64,000 bases of DNA from Pseudonocardia ammonioxydans (lineage in GTDB: Bacteria; Actinomycetota; Actinomycetes; Mycobacteriales; Pseudonocardiaceae). Below are positions 52,960 to 61,746 of the stretch, piece after piece. The translations under genes were made by a program, and so were the position numbers. Positions within the stretch are counted from its first letter, which is position 1. Each line of letters opens with the position of its first letter. The stretch spans positions 62,001-126,000 of the forward strand of contig NZ_FOUY01000021.1 in assembly GCF_900115005.1 (NCBI RefSeq), read 5' to 3'. The notes beneath the pieces were generated by a model, which did not search any database, had not been told where the DNA came from, and saw nothing but the letters and a program-made list of their open reading frames with translations.

Positions 52960-53922
52960 GTGCAGCGCAGACCGGTCGGCACCAGCGGCCTGGAGGTGTC
53001 CCGGATCGGTCTGGGCACGATGACCTGGGGAGAGGACACCTCGCCCGCCCAGGCTGCCGAGCAGCTGCGGGCGTTCGTCGACGCCGGTGGGACGCTCGTC
53101 GAGACCGCCGACGACTACGGCGACGGCACGGCCCAGCAGGTGCTCGGCGGGCTGCTGCGCGGGACCGTCGCCCGGGACGACGTCGTGATCGCCGGACGCG
53201 GTGCCGCCACCGCTGCCGCCGACTCCCCCGCCCCCGCGGGACGGGCATCCCGTGCGGCGCTGCTGCGCTCGCTCGACACCACGTTGCGCCGCCTCGGCGT
53301 CGATCATCTGGACCTGTGGCAGTTCCCCGGCTGGGACCCGCGGGTGCCGCTCGACGAGATGCGCTCCGCGGTGCAGGTCGCGGTCTACTCGGGACGGGTG
53401 CGCTACGCCGGCCTGGTCGCCCCGCGGGGCTGGCAGCTCGCGACGGTCGCCGCCGGCGCCGCGGCCGGTCCGGACCCGGCGGTGTGCCGCCCGGTCTCGG
53501 CACAGCTCGAGTACTCGTTGCTGGCCCGGGAGGCGGAGGCCGAGCTGCTGCCCGCCGCGCAGTACCACGGGCTGGGGATCCTGGCCTGGGCTCCGCTCGG
53601 GCGCGGGGTGCTGACCGGCAAGTACACCGACGGTACCCCGGCCGACTCGCGCGGGGCGAGCACGCTGCTGGCGTCCTACGTCGAGGCGCGGCGCTCCGAG
53701 CGCTCGGCCCGGATCGTGCAGTCGGTGCTCACCGCCGCCGACGGGCTCGGCACCTCGCCGCTGGTCGTCGCGCTGACCTGGGTGCGGGACCGGCCGGGGG
53801 TGGCGAGCGCGGTCGTCGGCGCGCGGGACGCCGCCCAGCTGCGGGCCTCGCTCGCCGCGGAGGACATGACCCTGCCCGCCGAGATCCGGACCGCCCTCGA
53901 CGACGTCAGCGACCCGGTCTGA
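52960..53922 (+). CDS. Aldo/keto reductase with atypical active site
   Basis: This 320-residue AKR TIM barrel has the Asp and Tyr of the tetrad (D51/D52 and Y53 in TADDYG), but the usual Lys (ATKVG position, near 80) reads AGRGA and the usual His (QIHRWD position, near 120) reads WQFPGWD. Loss of two tetrad residues suggests weak reductase activity or a binding role like the potassium channel beta subunits. The transcript looks leaderless. It is positioned near uppP in other actinobacteria from memory; this was not checked. Confidence 0.85.
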   Translation: MQRRPVGTSGLEVSRIGLGTMTWGEDTSPAQAAEQLRAFVDAGGTLVETADDYGDGTAQQVLGGLLRGTVARDDVVIAGRGAATAAADSPAPAGRASRAALLRSLDTTLRRLGVDHLDLWQFPGWDPRVPLDEMRSAVQVAVYSGRVRYAGLVAPRGWQLATVAAGAAAGPDPAVCRPVSAQLEYSLLAREAEAELLPAAQYHGLGILAWAPLGRGVLTGKYTDGTPADSRGASTLLASYVEARRSERSARIVQSVLTAADGLGTSPLVVALTWVRDRPGVASAVVGARDAAQLRASLAAEDMTLPAEIRTALDDVSDPV

Positions 53923-54055
53923 GCACGTCCGCCCGCTCGCGTCCTGGCCGGGTGTCGGGGCGGCGACCTATGGTGGGTTCACGTCGGCAGCACCGGCCGT
54001 TCACCGGGCGGGCGACCGCCGGCGCGACGCCGTGGCGGCAGAGCGGGAGGCACGG

Positions 54056-54334
54056 ATGACGACGAGTGGGTCGGAGGAGACCGGGACCGACGGGAATCGG
54101 TCGGCCGGGAGTCGGGACGGGGAGGCCTGGACCGACGACCGGTACGAGTACCGCCCGGTCCGCATCGGCGGGGACGTGCCCCGGCTGACCGCCTCGGTCC
54201 GCCTGGCGATCCAGGCCGAGTTCTCCGGCTGGGAACTGTCGCGGCTGCGGCTCTACCCCGGAGGGGTGCGCAAGGTCGTGCTGCGCCGGAGGCTGTCGCA
54301 CCAGCAGGGCCTGCTGCCCGAGCCGACCTTCTGA
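54056..54334 (+). CDS. DUF5703-family small protein
   Basis: This 92-residue protein has a conserved core DDRYEYRPVRIGGDVPRLTA from residue 28 followed by a WELSRLRLYPGGVRKVVLRR segment. It is basic in its C-terminal half. GGGAGG five bases before the ATG at 54056 supports the start. The family is found beside uppP in mycobacteria. Its function is unknown; nucleic-acid or ribosome binding is conceivable from charge only. Confidence 0.8.
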   Translation: MTTSGSEETGTDGNRSAGSRDGEAWTDDRYEYRPVRIGGDVPRLTASVRLAIQAEFSGWELSRLRLYPGGVRKVVLRRRLSHQQGLLPEPTF

Positions 54335-55028
54335 CCCCGCGGCACCGGCCGACCTGGCCGCGCCGTCGCGCGCGGGCGCCCGGTTCGGGGCAGGACCGTG
54401 CCGATGACCACGACGTCGACCGGTGATCTGCGCGCTCCGGCCCCCGCCCGGGCGGGAACGTGCCGATGATCATGGCGTCGACCGGTGACACGCACGGTTC
54501 CGCCTCGGGGAGGGCGCGTCCGCGCTGATCGAGTCGTGACGGCGTCGAGATGCACGATCCGGCCCGGGCGAGGGCGGTCTCGGCGCTGATCACGTCGTGA
54601 CCGGCACCGAGCAGCACGATCCGGCCCCGCCGGCGGCGCTCCGCGCTGATCGAGTCCCGACCGACCCCCGAGAGGCACGCTTCGGCCCGGAGAGGGCGGT
54701 TCCGCACTGATCGAGTTCCCGACCGGCCTCGAGCAGCACGAATCCGCCCGGGCGAGGGCGGTTCGGCGCTGATCGACTCCCGGACCGGCATCGAGCAGCA
54801 CGATCCGGCCCAGGCTCGGGCGGTTCCGCGCTGATCGAGTCCCGACCGACGCCGAGAGGCACGTTTCGGCCTCGGCAAGGGCGGTTCCGCGCTGATCGAC
54901 TCCCCGACCGGCCTCGAGAAGCACGATTCCGCCAGGGCCGGGCGTCCGGGATCGCTCCTGCCCGCCCGTGCCCGCCGGGGGCCGGGCCGGCCGCCGATGC
55001 CGCCCGGAGATCCGGCGCCCGGGCGGGC
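54335..55028. other. Gene-free region dominated by a 61-bp tandem array
   Basis: No frame is credible because the repeat period is about 61 bp and shifts frame with every unit. Apart from the array (54403-54950), a GC-rich spacer of about 78 bp precedes the VOC gene end. Confidence 0.7.
54403..54950. repeat. About nine 61-bp tandem repeats, each with a hairpin
   Basis: GATGA(C/T) or GCTGATCGA markers recur at 54403, 54465, 54524, 54585, 54645, 54706, 54768, 54830 and 54891, i.e. at 59-62-bp steps. The later units share GCTGATCGAG, CCGACCGGC and CTCGAGCAGC. The first and last of these are near-perfect inverted copies, so each unit can fold. The first two units are the most diverged. Confidence 0.85.
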
Positions 55029-55409
55029 TCAGCCGCCGTAGGGCACCGTGATGATCTCCAGCCAGTGCCCGGACGGGTCGGCGAAGTAGATCCCGCGACC
55101 GCCGTCGTTGGTGTTGATCTCACCGGGCCTGCTCCCGCCGGGATCGGCCCAGTACTGCTGCCCGCGGGCGGTCAGCCGGTCGAACGCGGCGTCGAACTCC
55201 GCATCGGAGACCAGGAACGCGTAGTGCTGGGGCGTGATCTCGGCACCGTCGCCGGCGTCCATGTAGTCCAGACTCACCCCGTTGCCGGTCTCCACGACCT
55301 GGAACGGCCCGAACGGTGCGGGCTCCGGGAGCGCGAGGACCTCGGCCAGGTAGGCGGCACCCGCCCGCTTGTCGTGGGAGAGGACGATCGTGTGGTTCAG
55401 CTCAGCCAT
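55029..55409 (-). CDS. VOC-fold protein
   Basis: This 126-residue single VOC module has HTIVLSHDKRAGAAYLAEVLALP near its start and the metal-ligand-like E of SGHWLEIITVPYGG at the end. His near residue 6 and the GIYFADPSGH stretch follow the glyoxalase/bleomycin-resistance pattern. It is a stand-alone gene downstream of the SDR gene. Substrate unknown. Confidence 0.85.
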   Translation of the reverse strand: MAELNHTIVLSHDKRAGAAYLAEVLALPEPAPFGPFQVVETGNGVSLDYMDAGDGAEITPQHYAFLVSDAEFDAAFDRLTARGQQYWADPGGSRPGEINTNDGGRGIYFADPSGHWLEIITVPYGG

Positions 55410-55455
55410 GCACCCCAGGATGGGACCTGAACCGAGGTCGAGGTCAACCGCCGGG

Positions 55456-56226
55456 TCAGTGGTCCTGCCAGGCCACCTCGGGCGGGCGCCCGGCACCCTT
55501 CGGGCTCGGCACGCCGCGGAACCCGTACGGCGCCGGTTCCCGCCCGGGCTGCACGAACCAGCACTGCCCCGGCTCGCCGTGGTCGAGAATGGACTCGATC
55601 CCGGCGGCGACGTCGTCGGCGGTCAGCATCGGGAAGTCCCCGAACTGCTCGCGCACGCCCGCGATCAATGGGGTGTCCGCGAAGCCCGGGCAGACCGCGT
55701 TCACCCGGATCCCCTCGGCGGACAGGGTCGCCGCGGCGGAGCGCACGTAGCCGACGACGGCGTGCTTGGTCGCCGTGTACAGCGCGTCCCCCGGCAGCTC
55801 GACCAGCCCGGCCAGCGACGCCGTCGCCACGATGCGGCCACCGCCGGAACGCCGCAGCGCCGGGACCGCGGCGGTCAGGCCGAACACCACGTGGTCGAGG
55901 TTGACCCCGACGACCCGCCGGTACCCCTCGAGGTCCAGGTCCTCGGTCCCGGACTGGCCACCCGTCACGCCCGCGTTGAGCAGGACGACGTCGAGGCGCC
56001 CGTAACGCTCCTCGGCCGCCGCGACCGCGGCCGGCATCGCCGACGGGTCGGTGACGTCGGCCGGGAACGACAACCCGCCCGCCTTCTCGGCGACGACGGC
56101 CGCGCCCCCGGCGTCACGATCCACGACGACGACCTGCGCACCCGCCGCCACCAACCGGTCCACCGCCGCGGCGCCGATACCCGACGCGCCCCCGGTGACC
56201 AGGGCGACCCTGCCCGTGAGATCCAT
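55456..56226 (-). CDS. Short-chain dehydrogenase/reductase
   Basis: This 256-residue classical SDR has TGGASGIG near residue 11, DVTD near 60, NAG near 85, catalytic Ser in ATASL near 135 and YTATK near 150. The start at 56226 is normal for the family. It ends with an SDR tail that is longer and more polar than usual (PYGFRGVPSPKGAG). It is transcribed ahead of the VOC gene and could form a small operon. Substrate unknown. Confidence 0.9.
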   Translation of the reverse strand: MDLTGRVALVTGGASGIGAAAVDRLVAAGAQVVVVDRDAGGAAVVAEKAGGLSFPADVTDPSAMPAAVAAAEERYGRLDVVLLNAGVTGGQSGTEDLDLEGYRRVVGVNLDHVVFGLTAAVPALRRSGGGRIVATASLAGLVELPGDALYTATKHAVVGYVRSAAATLSAEGIRVNAVCPGFADTPLIAGVREQFGDFPMLTADDVAAGIESILDHGEPGQCWFVQPGREPAPYGFRGVPSPKGAGRPPEVAWQDH

Positions 56227-56310
56227 GCCGGTCACCCTGCCACCCGGGGCCACCCTCCGTCACGGAGCGGGAGTGTCAGACCGATCGCAGGCCCGGCCCG
56301 ATGTTCCTGC

Positions 56311-57672
56311 TCACGCTGTTCGCAGGAAGCGGTCGAGCACGCGGGTGCCGAAGCGCAGCGCGTCCACCGGGACCCGCTCGTCGATGCCGTGGAACAGCGA
56401 GGCGAAGTCCAGCTCCGGGGGCAGCCGCAGCGGCGCGAAGCCGTAGCAGTTCATGCCCAGCTTCGCGAACGACTTCGCGTCCGTCCCCCCGGACAGCATG
56501 TACGGGACGATCTCCGCGGTCGGGTCCTCGACACGCAGCGCCGCCTGCATCGCCTCGGTCAGCGCACCCTCGAACGGCGTCTCCACCGGCGGCAGGTCGC
56601 TGACCCACTCGCGCTCCACGTCCGGGCCGAGCAGCTGGTCGACCTCGGCCAGGAAGGCCTCCTCCCGGCCCGGCAGCACCCGGCAGTCGACGACCGCCTC
56701 CGCCGTCGACGGGATGACGTTGGCCTTGTACCCGGCGTTGAGCATGGTCGGGTTCGCGGTGTCGCGCACCGTCGCGCCGATGATCCGGGAGATCGGGCCG
56801 AGCTTGGCCAGGGCACCCTCGAGGTCGTCCTCCGGGTACTCGACGCCGGTCAGCTCGGTCATCCGCTCCAGGAACGCCCGCACGGTGTCGGTGATCACCA
56901 GCGGGAACGTGTGGTTGCCCAGCCGCGCCACGGCCTCGGCCAGGGTCGTGACGGCGTTCTCGTCGTGCAGGAACGAACCGTGACCGGGCTTGCCCTTGGC
57001 GCGCAGCCGCATCCAGGCGATGCCCTTCTCCGCCGACTCCACCAGGTAGGCCCGCTGGTCCTCGCCGAGGGTCAGCGAGAAGCCGCCGACCTCACCGACC
57101 GCCTCGGTGCAGCCGGCGAACAGGTCCGGACGGTGCTCGACCAGCCACTGGGCGCCGTACTTGCCGCCGGCCTCCTCGTCGGCGACGAACGCCCACACGA
57201 TGTCGCGCGGCGGGACGACACCCTCGCGCTTGAAGCGGCGGGCGACCGCCAGCATCATCGCGTCCATGTCCTTCATGTCGACGGCCCCGCGACCCCAGAC
57301 GTAGCCGTCCTGCACGGCCCCGGAGAAGGGGTGCACCGACCACTCGCTCGCGTCGGCCGGGACGACGTCGAGATGCCCGTGCATCAGCAGTGCCCCGCGC
57401 GAGGGGTCGGCTCCCGCCAGCCGGGCGATCACGTTCATCCGCTTCGGAGCCCCGGACTCGACGAGCTCGACCTCGTAGCCGACCTCGCGCAGCTTGTCCG
57501 CGACGTAGTCGGCGGCCTCCGCCTCCCCGGCCAGGGTCTCCGGGTCCGCGGTGTTGGTCGTGTCGATCCGGATCAGCTCCGAACACAGCTGGACCACCTC
57601 GGCCTCGGCGGCTGCCGCCTCGCCGGTGCTCGCCGCGTCGCCGGTGGGGATGTCACTCGCGTCGCCGGTCAT
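56311..57672 (-). CDS. M20-family metallopeptidase / deacylase
   Basis: This 453-residue protein has metal ligands in HGHLDVVP near residue 97, GRGAVDMKD near 128, DEEAGG near 163 and HGIDE near 427, with a lid dimerisation domain in the middle. Such enzymes hydrolyse small peptides or N-acyl amino acids. AGGAAGGCGG precedes the ATG at 57672. A related gene sits near uppP in mycobacteria from memory, but is not proof of identity. Confidence 0.93.
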   Translation of the reverse strand: MTGDASDIPTGDAASTGEAAAAEAEVVQLCSELIRIDTTNTADPETLAGEAEAADYVADKLREVGYEVELVESGAPKRMNVIARLAGADPSRGALLMHGHLDVVPADASEWSVHPFSGAVQDGYVWGRGAVDMKDMDAMMLAVARRFKREGVVPPRDIVWAFVADEEAGGKYGAQWLVEHRPDLFAGCTEAVGEVGGFSLTLGEDQRAYLVESAEKGIAWMRLRAKGKPGHGSFLHDENAVTTLAEAVARLGNHTFPLVITDTVRAFLERMTELTGVEYPEDDLEGALAKLGPISRIIGATVRDTANPTMLNAGYKANVIPSTAEAVVDCRVLPGREEAFLAEVDQLLGPDVEREWVSDLPPVETPFEGALTEAMQAALRVEDPTAEIVPYMLSGGTDAKSFAKLGMNCYGFAPLRLPPELDFASLFHGIDERVPVDALRFGTRVLDRFLRTA

Positions 57673-57758
57673 GCCCGCCTTCCTACCACCGGACGCCCGT
57701 GCCGACCTGCGGCGACCCGGCGCGGCGACCCGGGCGCGGACCCCTCGGAACGCTCGGC

Positions 57759-57792
57759 TATGCTTCTCCCCAGACGCGATCGCGAGATCGCG
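57759..57792 (+). promoter_or_regulatory. tRNA promoter -10 and leader hairpin
   Basis: TATGCT (57759-57764) is a -10 box. CGCGATC and GATCGCG (57775-57792) form a 7-bp stem ending three bases before the tRNA 5' end; it probably belongs to the tRNA leader. Confidence 0.5.
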
Positions 57793-57794
57793 AC

Positions 57795-57879
57795 GTCCGA
57801 GTGGCGGAATGGCAGACGCGCTAGCTTGAGGTGCTAGTCCCCGTGCTAGGGGGTGGGGGTTCAAGTCCCCCCTCGGACA
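57795..57879 (+). tRNA. tRNA-Leu (anticodon GAG)
   Basis: The 85-nt cloverleaf has acceptor GTCCGAG pairing with CTCGGAC, an anticodon stem CTAGC/GCTAG around loop TTGAGGT (anticodon GAG), a long class II variable arm, and T arm GGGGG-TTCAAGT-CCCCC. No CCA is encoded. It reads CTC, a frequent codon in this genome type. Confidence 0.95.
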
Positions 57880-57908
57880 CAACACTCTTCTCGTGACCCG
57901 GCCATCAG

Positions 57909-57933
57909 GCCGGGCCGTCCGGCCCTTCGGGCC
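57909..57933. terminator. Probable tRNA/eutH bidirectional terminator
   Basis: GGCCC-TTC-GGGCC (57921-57933) plus the preceding GGCCGGGCC segment can form stacked stems between the tRNA and convergent eutH. Confidence 0.5.
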
Positions 57934-58110
57934 TACCCATTGATCGCCGAAACCGGCGGAGCCTGCTCGGTGCGTCGACCCGGGTGACGGGTTCCGTCGC
58001 AGCCTCGATCCCCCCCTGCCGGGCGGTCAGGGAGTGCAACCGCCGAGCCGCGGCCGGGCGACCGCGCCACCCTGCCCGCTGAACCGACGGGCCGGCGGCG
58101 CGGCGGCCAC

Positions 58111-59349
58111 TCACCCCGCGGTCGGTGCGGCCTCGGGGTCGGGCTCGTCCGCACGCTCCTCGGCGGCCAGCGTCCGTACCGCGGGCAGCGCGATCAGCGC
58201 CGCCAGCGCGATGCCGAGCACGCCACCGGCGAGCTTGCCCAGCACCAGCGGCAGGATGAGGTTCGGCTGGAAGTTCGCCGTGAACGCCAGATGATCACCC
58301 ACCAGGAACGCGGCGCAGACGGCGAACGCGATGCACAGCACCTTGTCCTTCGGGGGCATGAACCGGATGAGCCGGAACAGGGCCAGCACGTTGGCCGCGG
58401 CGGCCAGCAGTCCGGCCGTGCCCTCCGAGCTCATCCCCACGCGCCGGCCGAGCACGCCCAGCGGGCGGGCGAGCCCCTTGCGCAGCACGTAGACCATCGG
58501 GAACGCCCCGGCGAGCATGATGCCGATGTTGCCCGCCACCTCCAGGGCCCGGTACTGGTCCTCGGCGTCGGCGATGATCGGGTCGAAGCCCCAGCCACCG
58601 AGCAGCGTCGAGAACACGCCGGTGAAGTACTCGACGATGCTCAGCGCCAGCACGATCTTCAGTGCGGCGTCCAGGGCCCGTCCGAACCAGATGAAGACCC
58701 GGATCATGATCGTCGGCACGAACCACAGGGCCGCCGCGAGCACCACGACGAACACCACCAGCGGGACCAGGTTGAGCAGCATGGTCCCGGTGTCGAGGCC
58801 GGTCAGCGGCACGTCCGAGGCGCTCTCGGTGGACACCTCACCCCGCACCGTCGTCGAGGTCGCCAGCAGGATGCCCGTGGTGACCAGCACGCCGACCGGG
58901 ATCGCGAGCACACCGGACATCACGCCCAGCGCCATGTAGCGGTGGTCGCGACGGTCCAGCATGGCCAGACCGACCGGGATGGTGAAGATGATCGTGGCCC
59001 CGGCCATGTAGCCGACCACGGCGGCCATGATCCAGCCACCGGTGCTGCCCGCGATCGCCTGCGCCAGCTGGTAGCCGCCCATGTCCACCGCGATCAGGCT
59101 GGTCGCCGCGATCGCCGGATCCGCACCGATCGCGCCGAACAGCGGTCCGGCCACCGACTCGACCAGCGCCGACAGGTACGGGATGGCGGCCATGATCCCG
59201 GCGACGGGAAGGAAGATGGGGCCGATCGAGTACAGCCCCTCCTTGAACTCCCGGCCGATGCCGTTCTCGTCGTCCCGGATCGCCGCCACGGCACCGATGA
59301 CGACGAACGCCATCATGAGATAGATGATCAGGTTCCCGAAGGACTCCAC
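58111..59349 (-). CDS. eutH: EutH-like ethanolamine transporter
   Basis: This 412-residue membrane protein has about ten hydrophobic segments and matches EutH throughout: DMGGYQLAQAIAG near residue 90, ATIIFTIPVGLAMLDRRDHRYMALG near 118, AGAFPMVYVLRKGLARPLG near 288 and AFLVGDHLAFTANF near 350. EutH facilitates ethanolamine uptake. No ammonia-lyase (eutBC), aldehyde dehydrogenase or microcompartment gene lies nearby, so the substrate may be used by another route such as the neighbouring oxidase. It starts 29 bp after that oxidase. Confidence 0.88.
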   Translation of the reverse strand: MESFGNLIIYLMMAFVVIGAVAAIRDDENGIGREFKEGLYSIGPIFLPVAGIMAAIPYLSALVESVAGPLFGAIGADPAIAATSLIAVDMGGYQLAQAIAGSTGGWIMAAVVGYMAGATIIFTIPVGLAMLDRRDHRYMALGVMSGVLAIPVGVLVTTGILLATSTTVRGEVSTESASDVPLTGLDTGTMLLNLVPLVVFVVVLAAALWFVPTIMIRVFIWFGRALDAALKIVLALSIVEYFTGVFSTLLGGWGFDPIIADAEDQYRALEVAGNIGIMLAGAFPMVYVLRKGLARPLGVLGRRVGMSSEGTAGLLAAAANVLALFRLIRFMPPKDKVLCIAFAVCAAFLVGDHLAFTANFQPNLILPLVLGKLAGGVLGIALAALIALPAVRTLAAEERADEPDPEAAPTAG

Positions 59350-59378
59350 GCGCCCTCCTCCTTCCGCCGGGGAACGGG

Positions 59379-60641
59379 TCAGCCCAGAAGTGGGCGCAGG
59401 TGGTCGTTGAGGAACGTGCCGTGCGGGTCGAACTCCCGGCGCACGGCGAGGAACGTGTCGAACTCGGGGAACAGCTCACCGAGCCGGTCCCGCGTCATGA
59501 AGTGGAGCTTTCCCCAGTGCGGCCGGGCCTGGTACTGCTGCAGCCGCTGGTCCACGGCGCGCAGGAACGGCCAGTAGTCGGTACCCGGCGCGCCGGACAC
59601 CGAGATCACCATGGTGGAGCGCCGGTAGTTCGGCGACAGGTACGCGTCGTCGGCGGCGGTCCACCGCACCTCGATCGGGTAGAGCTGGTCGGGGAACTCG
59701 TCGAGCATCAACCGCCGGATCGTGTTGAGCGCCTCCAGGCCGTGCTCGGCCGGGACCATGTACTCCATCTCGTGGAAGGGCTCGTCGTACCCGCCGGGGT
59801 AGACCCGGTAGGCGCGGTCGGTCCGGTTCCCCACGTCGTCGGAGACCAGCCCGTCCGGCTCGGTGACCTCGACCTCGTCGTAGATCTTGACGTAGCAGTG
59901 GTTGCTCATCGGCTGGTCGGGCGGCGCCGGGAGCTGGTAGAGGTCCACCGAGTGGTCCGCGGGGCACCAGAAGAACGAGAAGTGCCGGTGCTCGGCGATC
60001 AGCCGGTCCCAGGACTCCTCGATCTCCTGCCACGGCCGGTAGCTGATCTCCTCGGTGATGTAGTAGGACGGCGACACGGCCAGCTCGACCTCGAGCATCA
60101 CCCCGAGCGAACCGATCGCGACCTGCGCCGCGCGCAGCTCCCGCATCCGGTCCTCACCGATGTCGACGACCTCGCCGTTCCCGTCCACGAGGCGCACCCG
60201 GCGCATCGCCGCGGACATGTTCGGCAGCTCGATGCCGGAACCGTGGGTGGCCGTCGCGAGTGCACCGGCGATGACCTGCTTGTCGATGTCGCCCTGGTTG
60301 GACAGCGACAGCCCGGCGTCCCACAGCGGCTCCCCGAGCCGGCCGACGGTGGTGCCCGCCAGCGCCGTGGCCCGCAGCCGCTGCGGGTCGGTCGCGGTCA
60401 CCCCGCTCAGCCGGGTGAGGTCGAGCATGAGCCCACCGGTGGACACGACCGGGGTGAACGAGTGCCCGGTCCCGGCGACCCGCACGTTCATCCCCTGCCG
60501 GATCGCGTAGCGCACGGCCTCGACGACCTCGGCCTCGTCCCGGGGCTGGGCGTACATCGCCGCGGTGACGGTGTGGTTCCCGGCCCAGTTGGTCCAGACC
60601 CGGTCGTAGCTGACGGGGGCGGACAGCGGGGGCTCGGTCAT
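59379..60641 (-). CDS. ALO-type FAD-linked sugar-acid lactone/alditol oxidase
   Basis: This 420-residue VAO-family flavoprotein has VAGTGHSFTP near residue 58, where the His is the covalent FAD attachment site, and a D-arabinono-1,4-lactone oxidase C-terminal domain with the HWGKLH motif near 385. Alditol and lactone oxidases of this group produce H2O2. It is co-directional with eutH (29 bp apart) and divergent from a GntR regulator. Polyol, lactone or amino-alcohol oxidation are all possible; sequence alone does not decide. Confidence 0.85.
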   Translation of the reverse strand: MTEPPLSAPVSYDRVWTNWAGNHTVTAAMYAQPRDEAEVVEAVRYAIRQGMNVRVAGTGHSFTPVVSTGGLMLDLTRLSGVTATDPQRLRATALAGTTVGRLGEPLWDAGLSLSNQGDIDKQVIAGALATATHGSGIELPNMSAAMRRVRLVDGNGEVVDIGEDRMRELRAAQVAIGSLGVMLEVELAVSPSYYITEEISYRPWQEIEESWDRLIAEHRHFSFFWCPADHSVDLYQLPAPPDQPMSNHCYVKIYDEVEVTEPDGLVSDDVGNRTDRAYRVYPGGYDEPFHEMEYMVPAEHGLEALNTIRRLMLDEFPDQLYPIEVRWTAADDAYLSPNYRRSTMVISVSGAPGTDYWPFLRAVDQRLQQYQARPHWGKLHFMTRDRLGELFPEFDTFLAVRREFDPHGTFLNDHLRPLLG

Positions 60642-60929
60642 GTGGATGCTCCGATCTCGTGCAACGGGTCCCGGCCGGGCACGTCGTGCGTCGGTCAGGA
60701 GTGGTCGGCGAGCGTGCGGGCGGCCTGATCGGGACCGCGCGCCGGCAGCGACGTTCCGCGCCCGGCCGGCGGTGCCTCTCCCATGGACAGCAGAGCCAGA
60801 AACCTAAAACAATCAATCTTAAATGACAAGGTCTGCTCGGAGCCGGACCGCGCCGGTAGACTCCGCACCGATCACGTCCGTACGTCGGACCCCGCCCGCG
60901 CCGGTCGGCGACCAGGGGGAAAGGCAACG
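60642..60929. promoter_or_regulatory. Divergent control region of oxidase-eutH and gntR
   Basis: This 288-bp region has no coding sequence. An AT-rich patch near 60795-60830 (CTAAAACAATC and TTAAATGACAAGG) stands out in an otherwise GC-rich window and probably holds a promoter and a GntR site. Confidence 0.5.
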
Positions 60930-61688
60930 TTGTCCAGTTTCGCTGCGTACCTGCGGTTGGACGCCACCGACGGTCCGGGCCTGCCCCAGAACGTGGCACG
61001 GCAGTTGGAGACCGCGATCGCCGTCGGGCTGCTCAGCCGCGGCGACCGGCTGCCACCGGAGTCCGAGCTCGCGGCCGAGCTGGGGGTGTCCACCGGAACC
61101 CTGCGGCAGGCCCTGGAGACGCTGCGCCAGCGGGGGGTCATCGAGACCCGCCGTGGTCGCGGGGGCGGCAGCTTCGTGCGGAACGCCTCGGCACCGCTGT
61201 CCGGGACGGCGCTGTCCGAGACGGCGCTGAAGGAGCTGCGGGAGCGCAGCGCCGACTCGCTGCGCGATCTCGGCGACGCCTGTGCCGCCGTGGTCGGCGG
61301 GACCGCGTACCTGGCCGCGCAGCGGGCGGTGCACGACGACGTCGAACGGTTGCGCCGGCTGGCCGAGCAGTTCCGCGCCGGGGAGACCGCGGACGACCGG
61401 CGCCGGGCGGACAGCCGCTTCCACATCGAGCTCGGGGTGATCGCCCACTCGGCCCGGCTGACCCAGGGCATCGTCCACCTGCACGACGAGCTGGCCTCGC
61501 TGTTCTGGACCGTCGGCGGCGAGGCCGGGCAGCACCCGGTGACCGAGTCCGCACACACCGCGCTCATCGCGGCGATCGCCGGCAACGACGCGGACACCGC
61601 GCGTTCCGTGGTGATGCGCGACGTCGAGGGCCGGGTGCAGTACCTGATCGACCTGCACCTGGACCTCGTGCTGCGCGGTGAACCATGA
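60930..61688 (+). CDS. GntR-family regulator (FadR subfamily)
   Basis: This 252-residue protein has an N-terminal winged helix (about residues 15-80: DRLPPESELAAELGVSTGTLRQAL) and an all-helical FCD effector domain with metal-type residues Asp and His in DSRFHIELG near 165 and His near 210. FCD domains bind carboxylates. The TTG at 60930 follows AGGGGGAAAGG; an ATG at 60783 would add 49 residues that look non-coding. It probably controls eutH-oxidase and the cache gene. Confidence 0.87.
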   Translation: MSSFAAYLRLDATDGPGLPQNVARQLETAIAVGLLSRGDRLPPESELAAELGVSTGTLRQALETLRQRGVIETRRGRGGGSFVRNASAPLSGTALSETALKELRERSADSLRDLGDACAAVVGGTAYLAAQRAVHDDVERLRRLAEQFRAGETADDRRRADSRFHIELGVIAHSARLTQGIVHLHDELASLFWTVGGEAGQHPVTESAHTALIAAIAGNDADTARSVVMRDVEGRVQYLIDLHLDLVLRGEP

Positions 61689-61746
61689 TGACGCCGCCGC
61701 ACCTGCGAGGCACACAGCCGGGTCGTACCGACCAGAAGGGGAGACC

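Noticed and set aside
54253..54924. Repetitive protein encoded by the 61-bp array
   Set aside because: The unit length is not a multiple of three, so the translated units change frame and do not give a repeated peptide.
54403..54950. CRISPR-like array
   Set aside because: The whole 61-bp unit repeats; there are no unique spacers between short conserved repeats and no cas genes nearby.
57795..57879. Integration site for a mobile element at the tRNA gene
   Set aside because: No repeat of the tRNA 3' end was noticed downstream and no integrase or transposase gene is present in the window.
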